From the NCBI RefSeq assembly GCF_014852005.1, contig NZ_JACVAU010000005.1:1-64000 (forward strand): 64,000 nt of DNA, given 5' to 3'. Below, piece by piece: positions 62,657 to 64,000 of the stretch. Source of the DNA: Pseudoxanthomonas sp. PXM03 (GTDB taxonomy: Bacteria > Pseudomonadota > Gammaproteobacteria > Xanthomonadales > Xanthomonadaceae). The notes under the pieces are model-generated. The model saw nothing but the letters and a program-made list of their open reading frames with translations, ran no database searches and was not told the DNA's origin. The stretch's first letter is position 1. Every line of letters starts with the position of its first letter. Position numbers and translations under genes: made by a program.

Positions 62657-63685
62657 TTAAAGCTTCACTACCACCTTGCCGAAGTTCTCGCCGCGCAACA
62701 GGCCTATCAGTGCGCGCGGAGCGTTTTCCAGCCCTTCCACGATGTCCTCGCGGTAGCGGATCTTTCCGTCGACGAGCCATGCGCCCATCTCGCGCAGGAA
62801 CTGCGGATAGAGCGCGATGAAATCGTGCTGGATGAAACCGCGCACGGTCAGGTGGCGGGTCAGGATCTGGCTCATCAGCAACGCCATGCGATCGGGGCCG
62901 CCTGGCAACGTCTGGTCGTTGTAGTGCGCCACCAGCCCGCAGACCGGGATGCGGGCGAAGTCGTTGAGCAGCGGCAACACGGCGTCGAACACCGCACCAC
63001 CGACATTCTCGAAGTAGACGTCGATGCCGTCCGGACATGCCGCGCGCAGTCGCGCCGCGAAATCCGGCGCGCGATGGTCCAGCGCGACATCGAAACCGAG
63101 TTCGTCGCGCAGGTAGGCGCACTTGCGTTCGCCGCCGGCGATGCCGACGGTACGGGCGCCCTGCAGCTTCGCGATCTGGCCCACGGTCGCCCCGACCGGT
63201 CCGCTGGCCGCGGCGACCACCACGGTTTCGCCTGGCTTCGGCTGGCCGATCTCGTGCAAGCCGACATAGGCGGTGAACCCCGGCATGCCATACACGCCCA
63301 GCGCGGTGGTCAGCGGTGCGACGCGCGCATCCAGCTTGCGCTTGAGCGTCCTGCCATCGGCCACGGCATGCGTCCGCCAACCGCCGTGCGCCAGCACCAT
63401 GTCGCCGGGCTGCAGGTCGGGGTGGCGCGAGACGATCACTTCCGACACCGTGCCGCCATCCATCACCTCGCCGATCTCCACCGGCTTCGCATACGAGCGC
63501 CCCGCATTCATGCGGCCGCGCATGTACGGGTCCAGCGACAGATAGCGGTTGCGCAGCAGCACTTCGCCTTCCGCGGGGGCAGGCATCGCCGCATGTTCCA
63601 GGCGGAAGTCGTCGAGGGTCGGCTCGCCTTGTGGGCGTGCGGCCAGCACGACGCGGGTGGTGTGGATCGCATTCTCTGTTTCCAC
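62657..63685 (-). CDS. NADP-dependent oxidoreductase, CurA/leukotriene B4 dehydrogenase-like MDR
   Basis: 342 residues of the medium-chain dehydrogenase/reductase family without structural zinc. It has N-terminal substrate domain SLDPYMRGRMN (about 49-59), then GFTAYVGLHEIGQPKPGETVVVAAASGPVGATVGQIAK (split; AASGPVGATVGQIAK near 158), the NADPH-phosphate region GGERKCAYLRDELGFD, and VDVYFENVGG-like VYFENVGG. Members reduce alpha,beta-unsaturated carbonyls. It is convergent with the metallopeptidase gene, 11 nt away. Confidence 0.93.
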   Translation of the reverse strand: METENAIHTTRVVLAARPQGEPTLDDFRLEHAAMPAPAEGEVLLRNRYLSLDPYMRGRMNAGRSYAKPVEIGEVMDGGTVSEVIVSRHPDLQPGDMVLAHGGWRTHAVADGRTLKRKLDARVAPLTTALGVYGMPGFTAYVGLHEIGQPKPGETVVVAAASGPVGATVGQIAKLQGARTVGIAGGERKCAYLRDELGFDVALDHRAPDFAARLRAACPDGIDVYFENVGGAVFDAVLPLLNDFARIPVCGLVAHYNDQTLPGGPDRMALLMSQILTRHLTVRGFIQHDFIALYPQFLREMGAWLVDGKIRYREDIVEGLENAPRALIGLLRGENFGKVVVKL

Positions 63686-63832
63686 ATCCTGTCTCCATGG
63701 CCGCCGACGTCCGCCAGTCTACTCGCCGCTGCACGTCCGGATGCGATGAAGCGTGCACGGCCTGCGGTGGCCGCCATGCCGGCTGAACATGCCGCGTGCT
63801 AGTCTCCGCGCACCTTTCTGGAGGGCTCACGC

Positions 63833-64000
63833 ATGACGACTCGCATTCCGCTGTCCCTGGCGCTCGTGGCGGCGCTGGCTGCCTCGCAACCCTTGTTTGC
63901 TGCATCGCCGGCCAAGCCTGCCGATGCGACACAGTCGCTGTCCGCTGCCGATACGGTTGCGCTGGACGCCGCGCTGAAGGGCGAATGGCGCGACCCGAAG
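63833..64000 (+). CDS. Exported protein, N-terminal part only (possibly a periplasmic methyltransferase-like protein)
   Basis: The first 56 residues are present. A signal peptide (residues 1-23, cut after LFA) is followed by SPAKPADATQSLSAADTVALDAALKGEWRDPK. The last segment resembles the start of exported class I SAM-methyltransferase-like proteins of Xanthomonadaceae, but too little is visible for a firm call. GGAGGG lies before the ATG at 63833. Confidence 0.6.
   Translation, partial: MTTRIPLSLALVAALAASQPLFAASPAKPADATQSLSAADTVALDAALKGEWRDPK

Overview
The window is chromosomal DNA of a high-GC gammaproteobacterium, most likely a member of the Xanthomonadaceae/Lysobacteraceae (Pseudoxanthomonas, Stenotrophomonas, Luteimonas or a close relative). 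This is inferred from gene content (zwf-pgl under a GntR regulator, monomeric NADP isocitrate dehydrogenase, aceK, a PatZ-type acetyltransferase, a large fused indolepyruvate ferredoxin oxidoreductase, QueF, I78 and chagasin-type inhibitor lipoproteins), from Clp/CRP-type sites, from -10 boxes placed almost directly on start codons, and from many GTAGGAG-type palindromic repeats between genes. I see no rRNA, tRNA, CRISPR array, prophage or insertion sequence.

Layout. 1-2410: the start of a large exported repeat protein (minus strand) with a promoter and a perfect Clp/CRP-type site. 2411-6246: a GntR regulator divergent from zwf-pgl, with a striking operator region, then a membrane-anchored cytochrome c. 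6582-8306: an exported nuclease lipoprotein, followed by about 480 bp without genes that holds degenerate repeats and a strongly structured element. 8784-10023: three small minus-strand genes. 10146-15457: a YtrA-type GntR regulator, ABC ATPase, permease and S9 hydrolase, preceded by a perfect inverted-repeat operator. 15770-18187: gamma-glutamyltransferase and a TPR-like secreted protein. 18343-22068: indolepyruvate oxidoreductase. 22111-23540: a DUF938 methyltransferase and a NYN-domain protein.

23665-36587 is the most remarkable block: two Tat-signal TldD-like proteases, a TldE/PmbA partner, a DUF4159 protein, a MoxR AAA+ ATPase, a DUF58 protein and three membrane proteins, all on one strand. 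The last four genes overlap by 4 nt each. It looks like an envelope-associated AAA+/protease system. Then come an I78-type inhibitor lipoprotein and gltB-gltD (glutamate synthase), a two-domain methylglyoxal-synthase-like protein, a BenE transporter, a PepSY protein, a TetA-like MFS pump, a hexose-6-phosphate mutarotase, a lytic transglycosylase, a chagasin-type inhibitor and queF.

51399-52856 holds a LysM protein, an Ig-like lipoprotein and two very small tandem genes for double-glycine-leader peptides. The two small genes share the same 5' hairpin and ribosome-binding site. The segment from 53105 on carries isocitrate dehydrogenase, a gamma-glutamylcyclotransferase-like protein, a LysR regulator, aceK, a PatZ-like protein acetyltransferase, a coupled exported metallopeptidase and a CurA-like oxidoreductase. 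It ends in the first 56 codons of an exported protein.

Six inverted REP pairs of two families punctuate the window. In three places the repeat itself supplies the stop codon of the adjacent gene. All calls rest on reading the sequence and on family knowledge; no database search was run.
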